A stretch of DNA of 64,000 bases, from contig NZ_JAUKWQ010000016.1 in the NCBI RefSeq assembly GCF_030504645.1, positions 1-64,000 on the forward strand, written 5' to 3'. The translations under genes and the position numbers were made by a program. This document shows positions 52,011-59,622 of this stretch, piece by piece (the first letter of the stretch is position 1; every line of letters starts with the position of its first letter). The DNA is from Rhizobium oryzicola. GTDB lineage: Bacteria > Pseudomonadota > Alphaproteobacteria > Rhizobiales > Rhizobiaceae. The notes beneath the pieces were generated by a model. It made no database searches and had not been told where the DNA came from. It saw nothing but the letters and a program-made list of their open reading frames with translations.

Positions 52011-53249
52011 TCACCCTGCTTTCCGGCCTCCGTTCGTATTGGCGCGCATCAACGACATCAGCATTGGTCCAAGCCCGAACTCCCCTGCCCTCGCTCGACG
52101 CGTGAGATCGCGGAGATATCCACCTGCCGAATTGATATGCCCTGCCCTCTCCAGGATTGCAGCCATAGCAACCGCCGCGTTCTCCGGCCCCATCACCTCA
52201 CACGCCTCCTCATAAGCCGACGGGCTAACACCAAGCATTGATCGAACCACCACCGCGGCCCCCATCAGCTCGCGCCAATGGGAGATCGTCCCCCCGGGCC
52301 CGTAATCCAAAATCTGCGGGCAGGCTTTCAGGACCATCGACAGCGGGAACGCCTTCATCTGTTCCGGCTTTGCCAACGGCTGAACAACCTCTTTGGGTGC
52401 TACTTCCAGCTCGACGGCTCCGCCCTGCTCTTTTCCAGAGCTAGGTTCAAGTTCATGGATGGATTCGGGTTTTGAATTCTGTATGTGGCAGCCATTTTGA
52501 ACAGCATTGCCGTCCATATTTTGAGAATCTGACTGATTTTCCAAAAGGTTGAGGATTTCGGTGCGCAATAGCTGCATCTCGTCGAGGATTGCCTCCACCT
52601 GGCGACGGTCAGGATTGCGGGGGAGTCGGCTGACAATGCCGACATACATGTCTTCGATGGTTTCCCAGTCGCCGTCGGCCCCCTCATCCATCGCGGCGGA
52701 AATTAGCTTGCGTACATCACGCCGGCAGATAGTCAGCGCTTCTTTGGCTCGTCTGAACTGCAGGCGCTCGGCAGCGACTTCCTGTGCCAGACCTGCAAGT
52801 TCCGCAGCACGAGCCAAAAGTGGAGAAAGATCGAATCCAAAAGCCTGCTCGATGTCGCCACCCTTGTCCCGGTGAGCGTAGCGCTTGCCGTTCGGGCTAT
52901 CCTTGCGCTGGATGAGCCCGGCTTCGACCAAGGCAGCCAAATGCCGCCGCAAGGTCGTTCCGGTTATGCCGTGCGCTCTGACAGACAGCTGAGCATTGGA
53001 TGGAAAGACCACCAATCCACTATCGCAGTTGAGCTCGCTCTCTGGATAAAACGTCAACAATGCGTCCAGCACAGTCAGCGCCCTGTCCTGGAGGCCAAGG
53101 CGTTCACGGGCCTCACAAGCGTCGCGAAACACTTTCCATTTTTCGACCTGGCGGCTTGGTTTTGTCTCGGACGTCTGGAGCTGCCTCTTTACAAGAGCAA
53201 GCACAGCCGGCCGCCGCCCAAAGGGCGTCGTCACATTTCCCGTCTGCAT
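52011..53249 (-). CDS. repC: RepC replication initiator of the repABC operon
   Basis: 412 aa, standard for RepC. Family blocks: LALVKRQLQTSETKP near the N terminus and FRDACEARERLGLQDRALTV. The winged-helix NAQLSVRAHGITGTTLRRHLAALVEAGLI follows in two runs, and the C-terminal region contains AAAILERAGHINSAGGYLRD. RepC starts replication, with the origin lying within its own coding sequence in known repABC plasmids. Its expression should be limited by the counter-transcribed RNA in the repB-repC gap. Confidence 0.94.
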   Translation of the reverse strand: MQTGNVTTPFGRRPAVLALVKRQLQTSETKPSRQVEKWKVFRDACEARERLGLQDRALTVLDALLTFYPESELNCDSGLVVFPSNAQLSVRAHGITGTTLRRHLAALVEAGLIQRKDSPNGKRYAHRDKGGDIEQAFGFDLSPLLARAAELAGLAQEVAAERLQFRRAKEALTICRRDVRKLISAAMDEGADGDWETIEDMYVGIVSRLPRNPDRRQVEAILDEMQLLRTEILNLLENQSDSQNMDGNAVQNGCHIQNSKPESIHELEPSSGKEQGGAVELEVAPKEVVQPLAKPEQMKAFPLSMVLKACPQILDYGPGGTISHWRELMGAAVVVRSMLGVSPSAYEEACEVMGPENAAVAMAAILERAGHINSAGGYLRDLTRRARAGEFGLGPMLMSLMRANTNGGRKAG

Positions 53250-53343
53250 ATTCCTTCACCTTTCTTCAGGCAAAAGAAATCCGCTCACCAAAACGATGCC
53301 AAAGACTCTTGACTGGGATTCATGGAAATGCGATTCTCGATCT

Positions 53344-53395
53344 TGCTAGGAATTGAGAGAGGCTTCCATGACGGAAACGTTTTGGGGGCCTTTTT
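53344..53395 (+). ncRNA. counter-transcribed RNA (incA-alpha type) regulating repC
   Basis: In the 191-base repB-repC gap, opposite to the operon. Possible promoter: TTGACT (53309-53314), 17-base spacer, GATTCT (53332-53337). The transcript would be about 52 nt, ending in a hairpin at 53361-53390 (GGCTTCC paired with GGGGGCC using two G-U pairs, inner ACG/CGT) followed by TTTTTC. Position, size and terminator match the antisense RNAs of repABC plasmids that set copy number and incompatibility. Confidence 0.8.
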
Positions 53396-53440
53396 CTTTT
53401 GTCGCGGTCTCTCCTCTTGACCAATTAACGAGTGTCTCGA

Positions 53441-54454
53441 TCACACCTCTTTGTGAGTTGGATCTGAACGATTGTTGTATTCGCTTAGAAGATCAGGCAT
53501 TCGGTCCGCGAGCCAGCGCGCGAAAGCGCGTTCCTGCTTCGGGATTGAGACCGTAGTTCCAGCCGAATTACTCTTCATGCGGCCAAAAACTCGGTCACCC
53601 ACGGCGAAGTCAACAATCTCTTCAGCTGGCTCCGTAGTCACTTTGTCGGCCGCCGAACTTGCAGCACGTATCGCTTGGGCAATACGGCTGGAGCTGTCAG
53701 CGCCTCGAAACTCGACCGTGTCGATTATTTTACGAACACGTGCTGCGCTGCTCGGATCTTTCAGCAACTCGGCAAATGCGGTCCATTTCGGTCGACCAAC
53801 TCCCTTTGCTCTTCCGATCGCAAGAATGATGTCTTCGGGTACCGCCTCCGTCACTCGAAAAAGATGCGATATTGCCGCTTCTGAAGCTCCCAAGATTGGG
53901 CACATGGCGCGATGGGAAAGGCCAGCACTTTTCAGCTGTACGGCCCACATTGCCTGCTCAATCCAGGTCAGGTTTTCCCGAACACCATTCTCGAGCGATT
54001 GCTCTTCAATCAACTGCCGATCGGAAAGTTCTCGAACATAGGCTCGAATCTTTATGGTCTCCGGGCGATCCGATTCTGCCATTATGGCCTTGATCGCTGC
54101 CCATCGACGGTAACCGTATGCAAGCTGGTAATGATCCGCTTTCGTCGGATGCGGCCGAACAAGAACCGGAATTTTTTGGCCTTCACTTGCAATTGAAATC
54201 TTAAGGGCCTCGAGCTCTTTGGCCGCGTCCTCGTCGTTGCCAAAGCGATCTCTATAGGGGGAGCGGTCGATACGGTCAGGATCGAGTGAAATGACACTAT
54301 CTTCTGTGAGCTGTGTCAGTGCCCGACCCACATTGGAAATGACAGGTGAAGAGTGCCGCCGTGCCAGCGAGGGCTTGTCGGACGCGTCCGACGACACAGG
54401 AGATTCCGTCCGGGTTTCGGCGGCCGCCATTCGCTGAAGGATACTTTTCTTCAT
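53441..54454 (-). CDS. repB: RepB partition protein (ParB-like)
   Basis: 337 aa. The ParB N-terminal nuclease-like domain has ISLDPDRIDRSPYRDRFG, SEGQKIPVLVRPHP and YQLAYGYRRWAAIKAI. The HTH is SHRAMCPILGASEAAISHLF. It binds centromere-like sites and works with RepA to segregate the plasmid. The start overlaps the repA stop by four bases; repC follows after the antisense RNA gene. Confidence 0.94.
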   Translation of the reverse strand: MKKSILQRMAAAETRTESPVSSDASDKPSLARRHSSPVISNVGRALTQLTEDSVISLDPDRIDRSPYRDRFGNDEDAAKELEALKISIASEGQKIPVLVRPHPTKADHYQLAYGYRRWAAIKAIMAESDRPETIKIRAYVRELSDRQLIEEQSLENGVRENLTWIEQAMWAVQLKSAGLSHRAMCPILGASEAAISHLFRVTEAVPEDIILAIGRAKGVGRPKWTAFAELLKDPSSAARVRKIIDTVEFRGADSSSRIAQAIRAASSAADKVTTEPAEEIVDFAVGDRVFGRMKSNSAGTTVSIPKQERAFARWLADRMPDLLSEYNNRSDPTHKEV

Positions 54455-55665
54455 GTGCTACGTCCCCAAACTTTGTGAACGAGGTCGAGGATCTCGGAGT
54501 TAACTCGGTCAGCGCTCTCAATTGCGCGCTTCAACGCCTCACGACCGACCTCACCCGACTCAAGCTCGTATAGGGTCTTCTTCGCTACCGCTGCACCGGC
54601 GATTGCCGTCGATTCAAGCGCCTCCGCCACGAGTACATCATCACCAAACAATCGGCGCATGACTCCGGACATGTACTTCTGCGGCCCGTCATTCGGGTTC
54701 ACGCGCGTGAGCAGGAAGCGGAAAAAGTCATGCTCAAATTTAGCTCCAAACTGCCCCAGCACCTCCGATAGATCGGAGATCATGATCAGGAACTGATTGC
54801 ACGATGCAACGTCGAGCATCGCCGGGTGAACGGTAATGATTAAGGACGTGGCTGCATAAAGAGCTGCGAGTGTCGAGTATCCAAGGGACGGTGGGGTGTC
54901 GATGATAACGATATCGTATCGATCATCGACGCGGGCCAGCGCACTGCTTAACCGCTCGAAAAACAAACCCAGGTCATCTCTGGTTTTCGAGGTCAGATAG
55001 GACGGGGTATCAAATTCAAAGTCCATTAGCTCCAGATTGCCAGGAACTAGATCCACACCTGGGAAATAGGTTGGCCGGATCACTTCAGCGAGCGGCCGCC
55101 TCTCATTGTCATATCGAATGGCTGCATAGGCTGTCTGGTTCTCGCCGAGATCGAACTCGGGCTGAATACCAAATAGCGCAGTCATCGATGCTTGCGGATC
55201 AAGATCCAGACACAAGACCCGATAACCCTGAAGCCCTAAAAAATGTGCGAGATGGATAGAAGTGGTTGTCTTGGAACTACCACCTTTGAAATTCGCCGTA
55301 GCAATTACCTGAAGCTTTTCCCCTTTGCGACGATGCGGAAGCAGCTCGCCAGCTTCGTCAGGACGAAGTTCGGCCAGGAATCGCCTCAGTTCCTTGACCT
55401 GCTCTATCGTGTACGTTCGCCTATTGTTTTCTGCGCGCTCGGGCAGAGGCCCCTTCCCTTCCAGCGTCAACTGCCGAAGAGTACTTTCCGGGACCTTGAG
55501 TAGCCTCACTAGGTCAAGGGTTGAGAATGTCCGGCCAAATGTTTTCTGCGCAGAGGGCGGATAGACAGCTTCACGCATATCGTTCAGCTCCGCAGAGAGT
55601 TTCGAGGTGTAGACCTCGATCTTCGACGCAGTGTCTCTGACGCTCTGAGAAGCTGGCTGCAACAT
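54451..55665 (-). CDS. repA: RepA partition ATPase (ParA-like)
   Basis: 404 aa. An N-terminal MerR-like HTH (about 45-100, STLDLVRLLKVPESTLRQL) is followed by the deviant Walker A FKGGSSKTTT (127-135), then LCLDLDPQASMT and Walker B-like IVIIDTPPSLG. In repABC plasmids it segregates copies and represses its own promoter together with RepB. First gene of the operon; two strong palindromes lie upstream. Confidence 0.95.
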   Translation of the reverse strand: MLQPASQSVRDTASKIEVYTSKLSAELNDMREAVYPPSAQKTFGRTFSTLDLVRLLKVPESTLRQLTLEGKGPLPERAENNRRTYTIEQVKELRRFLAELRPDEAGELLPHRRKGEKLQVIATANFKGGSSKTTTSIHLAHFLGLQGYRVLCLDLDPQASMTALFGIQPEFDLGENQTAYAAIRYDNERRPLAEVIRPTYFPGVDLVPGNLELMDFEFDTPSYLTSKTRDDLGLFFERLSSALARVDDRYDIVIIDTPPSLGYSTLAALYAATSLIITVHPAMLDVASCNQFLIMISDLSEVLGQFGAKFEHDFFRFLLTRVNPNDGPQKYMSGVMRRLFGDDVLVAEALESTAIAGAAVAKKTLYELESGEVGREALKRAIESADRVNSEILDLVHKVWGRST

Positions 55666-55750
55666 TCAATCCTCTTGACGGTTCTGATCACTTTACGAGA
55701 TCATTTCCGTCAGGGATGCCAGACTGACTCCGATTCTTCAAGGCGTTTTT

Positions 55751-55802
55751 CGTTAACAAGAAGTTAACGCATCAAGGATGCCCGACTTTACAGTTGTAAA
55801 GT
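55751..55802. promoter_or_regulatory. paired palindromes upstream of repA
   Basis: CGTTAAC-AAGAA-GTTAACG (55751-55769) and ACTTTACA-GT-TGTAAAGT (55785-55802), both with perfect arms. They lie 86-137 bases before the repA start, where RepA or RepB operators and parS-like sites occur in this plasmid class. Neither matches the parS consensus GTT-N10-AAC well enough to be called. Confidence 0.6.
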
Positions 55803-55845
55803 TTTGGGTCGATGCGCATGAGGCCCGACAGTTTTGCTAGGGCCC

Positions 55846-56715
55846 CTACCCTGTAGAAGAGCTGAACTGTCGGAGATAGTCAGCGACTGCCTGAGCCTTC
55901 GCGGCGGCAGTGATGACTGCACGTGAATCCTGCTTCAGCACCTTGAGCCAGTTTTCAACGTAAGTCGCGGTGTTGTTTCGCGGATCATGTTCAATGCCAA
56001 GATCGGCGCAGACGAACGCGGCTGAGATTTCGGCAATAAGCTCCTCCATTGCGTAAGTCTCGCTCCCGAACCGCCCGCTAAGGTCACGATCAAGCCGTGA
56101 TTTTGCGCCGCTCCAGTGCCCGAGCTCATGAAAAATCGTGCTGTAAAGATGAACCTCGCTGAGGAACCGACCGCGCTCCGGCATTTGGATGTCATCGGGG
56201 CCAGGCCGATAGCAGGCTCGCTTGCCGCCGTAGGCTATCTTTGCGCCTGTGGCCCGAATGAAGGTTTCGACATGATCGATAACCGGAACCGGCTCGATCG
56301 GCGCCGCCTCGGCCGGGCTCTTGAAGCGGTCAGGCAGGTTGTCGATCTGCTCGACGTTGAAGACGGTGTAGCCCTTGAGATAGGGGATTGCACGATCGTC
56401 CGCCTCCTGCTCCTTCGGCGTGAAGGTGCCGTACTTGACGACAAGGGTTCCTTGTTCGCCCTTGCGGACCTGAGCACCAAGCTCCTGAGCCTGCCGGTAA
56501 GTCATCCATGTGTTTTCGTCGTAGCCGGCGAGTTGCCCGGAGAGCCACAGCATGACCACGTTGATGCCGCGATAGGCTTCGCCGGAGGCGCGGAGCGGCG
56601 TAGCCGACCTGCGGCTGTTTCCGCGCCATGGCCGGATCCAAGGCTTGGTGCCGGCCTCGAGCTGCTGAATGATGGTGTCGGTGATCCGCTGGTAGGTGTC
56701 CTTTACGCTCTGCAT
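55846..56715 (-). CDS. ardC: ArdC-like antirestriction protein
   Basis: 289 aa from ATG 56715 with AGGAGA upstream. N-terminal single-strand-DNA-binding domain (DUF1738): TDTIIQQLEAGTKPWIRPW, then PLRASGEAYRGINVVMLW and GENTWMTYRQA-like sequence. C-terminal zinc metallopeptidase: HELGHW (HExxH), followed by a downstream YAMEELIAEISAAF helix with the third ligand Glu. ArdC proteins protect incoming plasmid DNA from restriction in the recipient. Near the transfer and replication modules, as expected for an early-entry gene. Confidence 0.92.
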   Translation of the reverse strand: MQSVKDTYQRITDTIIQQLEAGTKPWIRPWRGNSRRSATPLRASGEAYRGINVVMLWLSGQLAGYDENTWMTYRQAQELGAQVRKGEQGTLVVKYGTFTPKEQEADDRAIPYLKGYTVFNVEQIDNLPDRFKSPAEAAPIEPVPVIDHVETFIRATGAKIAYGGKRACYRPGPDDIQMPERGRFLSEVHLYSTIFHELGHWSGAKSRLDRDLSGRFGSETYAMEELIAEISAAFVCADLGIEHDPRNNTATYVENWLKVLKQDSRAVITAAAKAQAVADYLRQFSSSTG

Positions 56716-56936
56716 CGCCGTCTCCTGTTCGTTGGTTGACGGCAAAGATCCGAAGACAGCGAAACGACCCCCTGCACCCGGAGGGCCGCAACGGAGTGTA
56801 GGACCGCGCAAGCGGTTGAATGGGGGAGGGGCTATCGTAGTTTGTCCGTCAAATCATCCAACGGACAGGGGAGGGCGCAGAGCTCCGGCACCCCGGCCAA
56901 CGACACAGGCCCTCACTGCAGCGACCGGGCCGCAGG

Positions 56937-58013
56937 TCAGCGCTCTCGGTCGTCTTGGTCGCGGTTTCGCTGGCGATCGGCAAGCTGCTGGGCTTCGATA
57001 GCCTTAAGCTCGGCGTTGATGTGCTGCGACTGAGGCTCTTGGGCCTTTTGCTGACCTGGCGGCGATTGGGCATCTTGGACCTGTTCCGGCCGCCCCAGAG
57101 TCTTGAAATCTGATCGAGTGGTGAACTTCACCTCCTCGTCGTCGGGAGGCATCCGCTCGGGAAGGTCAGCGCGGTCAACGGCCACAATCCCCCTGACGGT
57201 CACGAGGCTCGCCACGCGATTGTCGTGACCGAGAACCTGCCCTTCGATCACTTCGCCCGGGCGGGCCGTGCGGATGTTGTGCTCGAACGGATTCTCGCCA
57301 GCCTGCTCAAGATCTGACATGGCACTGCGGATAGCCTCGCGGCGGTTAGGATCCATCGCATCCTGGATGAGATGCTTCATCGCCGGACTGGACGGATCAT
57401 TGGTGGTCTCAATGGACGCCTCGATCATGCGAGGCTTGGTGATGACGGTTAGATCGATGTCATGACCGTAGGTGCGGCCCAACGAGACCACTAGCGCCTC
57501 GTTTGCCCTTCCATTGCCTTCCCGAAAAGCGTGAACGTAATTCAGCTCAGAAAGAACGTGCGCGGCTTTCTCGGCAAATTGCTCAGGTGTCGCAGCTCTC
57601 AGGCCCTGATCGTCTCTGGCGGGCCTCAGCGCCTCGTTGAGACCCATTTCGATGCGCGAGCCGGGGAGGAAAGTCGTGTCGCCCTTCGAAAGCCCACCTA
57701 CCGGCTCTACCCGCTGGCCATCGACGACAGGACTTTCATTTCGCGTGTGTCCTGCCCATTCATAGACATCTTGAAAGATGAAGCCGTGCAGAGCCTTCAG
57801 ATGCGCTGCGTCGTGATTACCGGTCGGACCTTTTCCCTCAGCCAGTTCCGTTTGCCTCAAAGCCGTGAAAGCGTATTCGGCCTCACGCAGCGCCGAATAG
57901 CTTCTGATATCCAGCTTGTTCTTCAGAACATCCCTGAAATCCTTATCCACTGAAGTGTTTGGATAGGTATAGGAGCCTTTGGCTTCATCATCGCGGGCCA
58001 AGCGAAACCTCAT
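56937..58013 (-). CDS. Fic-domain AMP-transferase, VbhT/Bep-like
   Basis: 358 aa. The Fic motif is HAFREGNGR (161-169), Ala replacing the usual Pro at position 2 of HPFx(D/E)GNGR. DVYEWAGHTR (82-91) is the VbhT/Bep-type block before it. Such enzymes AMPylate target proteins and are toxic without antitoxin. About residues 235-310 look like a beta-rich OB-like domain seen in Bartonella Fic proteins; no BID domain is recognised. The tail ends RQRNRDQDDRER, almost the same as the relaxase tail. An intrinsic terminator sits directly before the start codon and leaves no room for a ribosome site. Confidence 0.88.
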   Translation of the reverse strand: MRFRLARDDEAKGSYTYPNTSVDKDFRDVLKNKLDIRSYSALREAEYAFTALRQTELAEGKGPTGNHDAAHLKALHGFIFQDVYEWAGHTRNESPVVDGQRVEPVGGLSKGDTTFLPGSRIEMGLNEALRPARDDQGLRAATPEQFAEKAAHVLSELNYVHAFREGNGRANEALVVSLGRTYGHDIDLTVITKPRMIEASIETTNDPSSPAMKHLIQDAMDPNRREAIRSAMSDLEQAGENPFEHNIRTARPGEVIEGQVLGHDNRVASLVTVRGIVAVDRADLPERMPPDDEEVKFTTRSDFKTLGRPEQVQDAQSPPGQQKAQEPQSQHINAELKAIEAQQLADRQRNRDQDDRER

Positions 58014-58015
58014 GC

Positions 58016-58043
58016 AAAAAAGCCGCCTGAGATCATAGGCGGC
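58016..58043 (-). terminator. intrinsic terminator between antitoxin and Fic toxin
   Basis: Minus strand: GCCGCCT (58043-58037), loop of 8, AGGCGGC (58028-58022), then TTTTTT (58021-58016). The stem is perfect, and the T-run ends two bases before the fic ATG at 58013. It should stop most transcripts coming from the antitoxin gene. Confidence 0.85.
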
Positions 58044-58066
58044 CGCGAGAAATACCTAAGTGATGA

Positions 58067-58273
58067 TCAAGCCCGCTTGAAGCGGGCCAACAACTCTTGG
58101 CGCATTTCCTCGGAAGTGATATCTCCCGCAACGTAACGGCCGTTTGCTTCTTCCAAAACCGGATCGCCAGTGTAACCCTGCCGTATATTGGCAGCACGAG
58201 CCTGATCGACGGCTTTCTGTCGGGCTGCAACAGCTTCCGGAGAGCGATCGGGGCGAGGGGCATGAACGTTCAT
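58067..58273 (-). CDS. VbhA-like Fic antitoxin
   Basis: 68 aa, GGAGG 9-10 bases upstream, directly before the fic gene. The C-terminal 50 residues fit the VbhA antitoxin helix bundle: DQARAANIRQG then DPVLEEANGRYVAGDITSEE and MRQELLARF. VbhA inhibits Fic by inserting (S/T)xxxE(G/N) into the ATP site. Here the aligned motif is A-NIR-QG: Ala replaces Ser/Thr and Gln replaces the inhibitory Glu. It may inhibit by another contact, or be weakened. Confidence 0.8.
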   Translation of the reverse strand: MNVHAPRPDRSPEAVAARQKAVDQARAANIRQGYTGDPVLEEANGRYVAGDITSEEMRQELLARFKRA

Positions 58274-58303
58274 TGGCAGAGCCTCCAGTTACTATTCAAC
58301 TTA

Positions 58304-58351
58304 GCACAAAAAGAGCCGAATATCCAGCGAATGCGGGGTACGCGGCTCTTT
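58304..58351 (-). terminator. terminator of the DUF736 gene
   Basis: AAAGAGCCG (58310-58318) and CGGCTCTTT (58343-58351) form a perfect 9-base stem with a 24-base loop. On the minus strand TTTTT follows. A second long hairpin GGGAGCCCGAT/ATCGGGCCTCCC lies at 58357-58384, just after the DUF736 stop. Confidence 0.65.
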
Positions 58352-58391
58352 ATGGTGGGAGCCCGATCAGAGATCGGGCCTCCCAGAGCGA

Positions 58392-58718
58392 TCAATCGCG
58401 GGGTTCCCATTCGATGATGGCCTGCAGTGCCAGGTCATCTTGGCCGGGGTAGCGGCCCAAGTTGGCGTTGAAACCGAGGCGCTTGATGGAGAGGGTGTAG
58501 TACGGCTTCCCTTCTCCGTTGGTCTTCTTCCAGATGCCGCCAACTTCGATGTCGTGGCCGCGAGGTGACTTGGCATAGACGCGATGCGTCGGAGCCTTTT
58601 CGTTGGTGGAGTCGAAAGGTGTGACCTTGATATCCAGGTCCCGGTCGATGGTGGAGATGAGGCCGGTTCCCTTGGCGTTGTCGATGTCGTCTTTGTCGAA
58701 CTGAATGAAGTTGGTCAT
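58392..58718 (-). CDS. DUF736 family protein
   Basis: 108 aa from ATG 58718 with AAGGTGAG upstream. The family pattern is clear: GTGLISTIDRDLDIKVTPF, APTHRVYAKSPRGHDIEVG, GIWKKTNGEGKPYYTLSI and RLGFNANLGRYPGQDD. DUF736 genes are common on rhizobial plasmids and integrative elements and seem related to a small OB-like fold that may bind single-stranded DNA; the function is not proved. Confidence 0.9.
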   Translation of the reverse strand: MTNFIQFDKDDIDNAKGTGLISTIDRDLDIKVTPFDSTNEKAPTHRVYAKSPRGHDIEVGGIWKKTNGEGKPYYTLSIKRLGFNANLGRYPGQDDLALQAIIEWEPRD

Positions 58719-59118
58719 GCTCACCTTAATCACTCCTCTATGGTGGTTGCGATGATCGTTCATTAGGCACGGCGAAAAGCGGTGCGCACCGTAGGCCGGA
58801 GCGCAGCGAAGGAGGCTGGACGGGGACAAATTTTGTTTCGCGAGGAAGCCGAAGGCGGGGAAAATTTGGAGACGAACGGCTTTGCGCCAACCGCGTCGCC
58901 GTGCGAACGGGCATCAAGAGCAACCACTTTGGAGGTGTGGGGCCTGAGCGCTTGCAGCAATACGTCACCTCGACAAATGGGACATTGGCACAGGTCAAGG
59001 GCCGGATTGTGCTGAATGCAGCCGAACCAGCAGCCTGAAACAAGAGGCTGGGGTAACCGATGGTTTCGCCAAAACATGAGATCTCGCCAACTGTTGCCCA
59101 TATGAGCGCCCCAGTCGT
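58719..59118. other. intergenic region with no recognised gene
   Basis: 400 bases upstream of DUF736. A perfect 12-base palindrome CGGTGC/GCACCG lies at 58780-58791. Open frames on both strands look like translated GC-rich non-coding DNA. The DUF736 promoter must lie here, but no clear -35/-10 pair was picked out. Confidence 0.4.
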
Positions 59119-59622
59119 TCAGTTGCCGGAATGGCTGCGGCGATAGGAGGAGGGCGATTCAACCCGGGCGCCCCACAAGCCTTGGCCTCGCTGTCGGGCA
59201 CGATCCTCGGCGTGGCGGTACTGGCTCAGGTCAATTGGGTGGGATCTTGGCAGATAGCGCAACAGGAGGCTGGCTTGGCCCGCCTTCACCATTTCAAGGC
59301 CAATATCCGAGCCATCGACGAAGCACTGGCCGACAAGGCGTTTGTACTGGTCTCGATCGACTTCAATGCAGCGGACATGCTTGCCATCGATCAAGCTGGC
59401 GAGGAACCGTCGTGCCTCGATGCCGCACCTCCATATCGCGCCATTCCTGAAGCCGGTCTGATCGCGCTCACAAGCATCAATAGCCGCAATGCGGATCCTC
59501 TGCCGACGAATGCTGAAGGTGTCTCCATCAATCACCCGCGCCTGGCCTGAAAAATCGGCCGACGCAGCGGAGGCAGTGAACAGAAGCGCAGCCAGCGCGG
59601 CTCCCACCAAGCGAATATTCAT
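59119..59622 (-). CDS. secreted thermonuclease (SNase family)
   Basis: 167 aa from ATG 59622, which overlaps the stop of the upstream repC-type gene. The signal peptide ends near SAASADFS. This copy looks catalytically complete: ARVIDGDTFSI, RIRIAAIDACERDQ with Arg and Glu, then RFLASLIDGKHVRCIE and YKRLVGQCFVDG with the second Arg. It cuts nucleic acid outside the cytoplasm. Compare the three less conserved relatives at 30875-32717. Confidence 0.85.
   Translation of the reverse strand: MNIRLVGAALAALLFTASAASADFSGQARVIDGDTFSIRRQRIRIAAIDACERDQTGFRNGAIWRCGIEARRFLASLIDGKHVRCIEVDRDQYKRLVGQCFVDGSDIGLEMVKAGQASLLLRYLPRSHPIDLSQYRHAEDRARQRGQGLWGARVESPSSYRRSHSGN

Noticed and set aside
56937-58013. BID secretion domain in the Fic protein
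   Set aside because: Bartonella Bep/VbhT proteins have one, but the region after the Fic domain here is beta-rich and the total length is too short for a BID domain.
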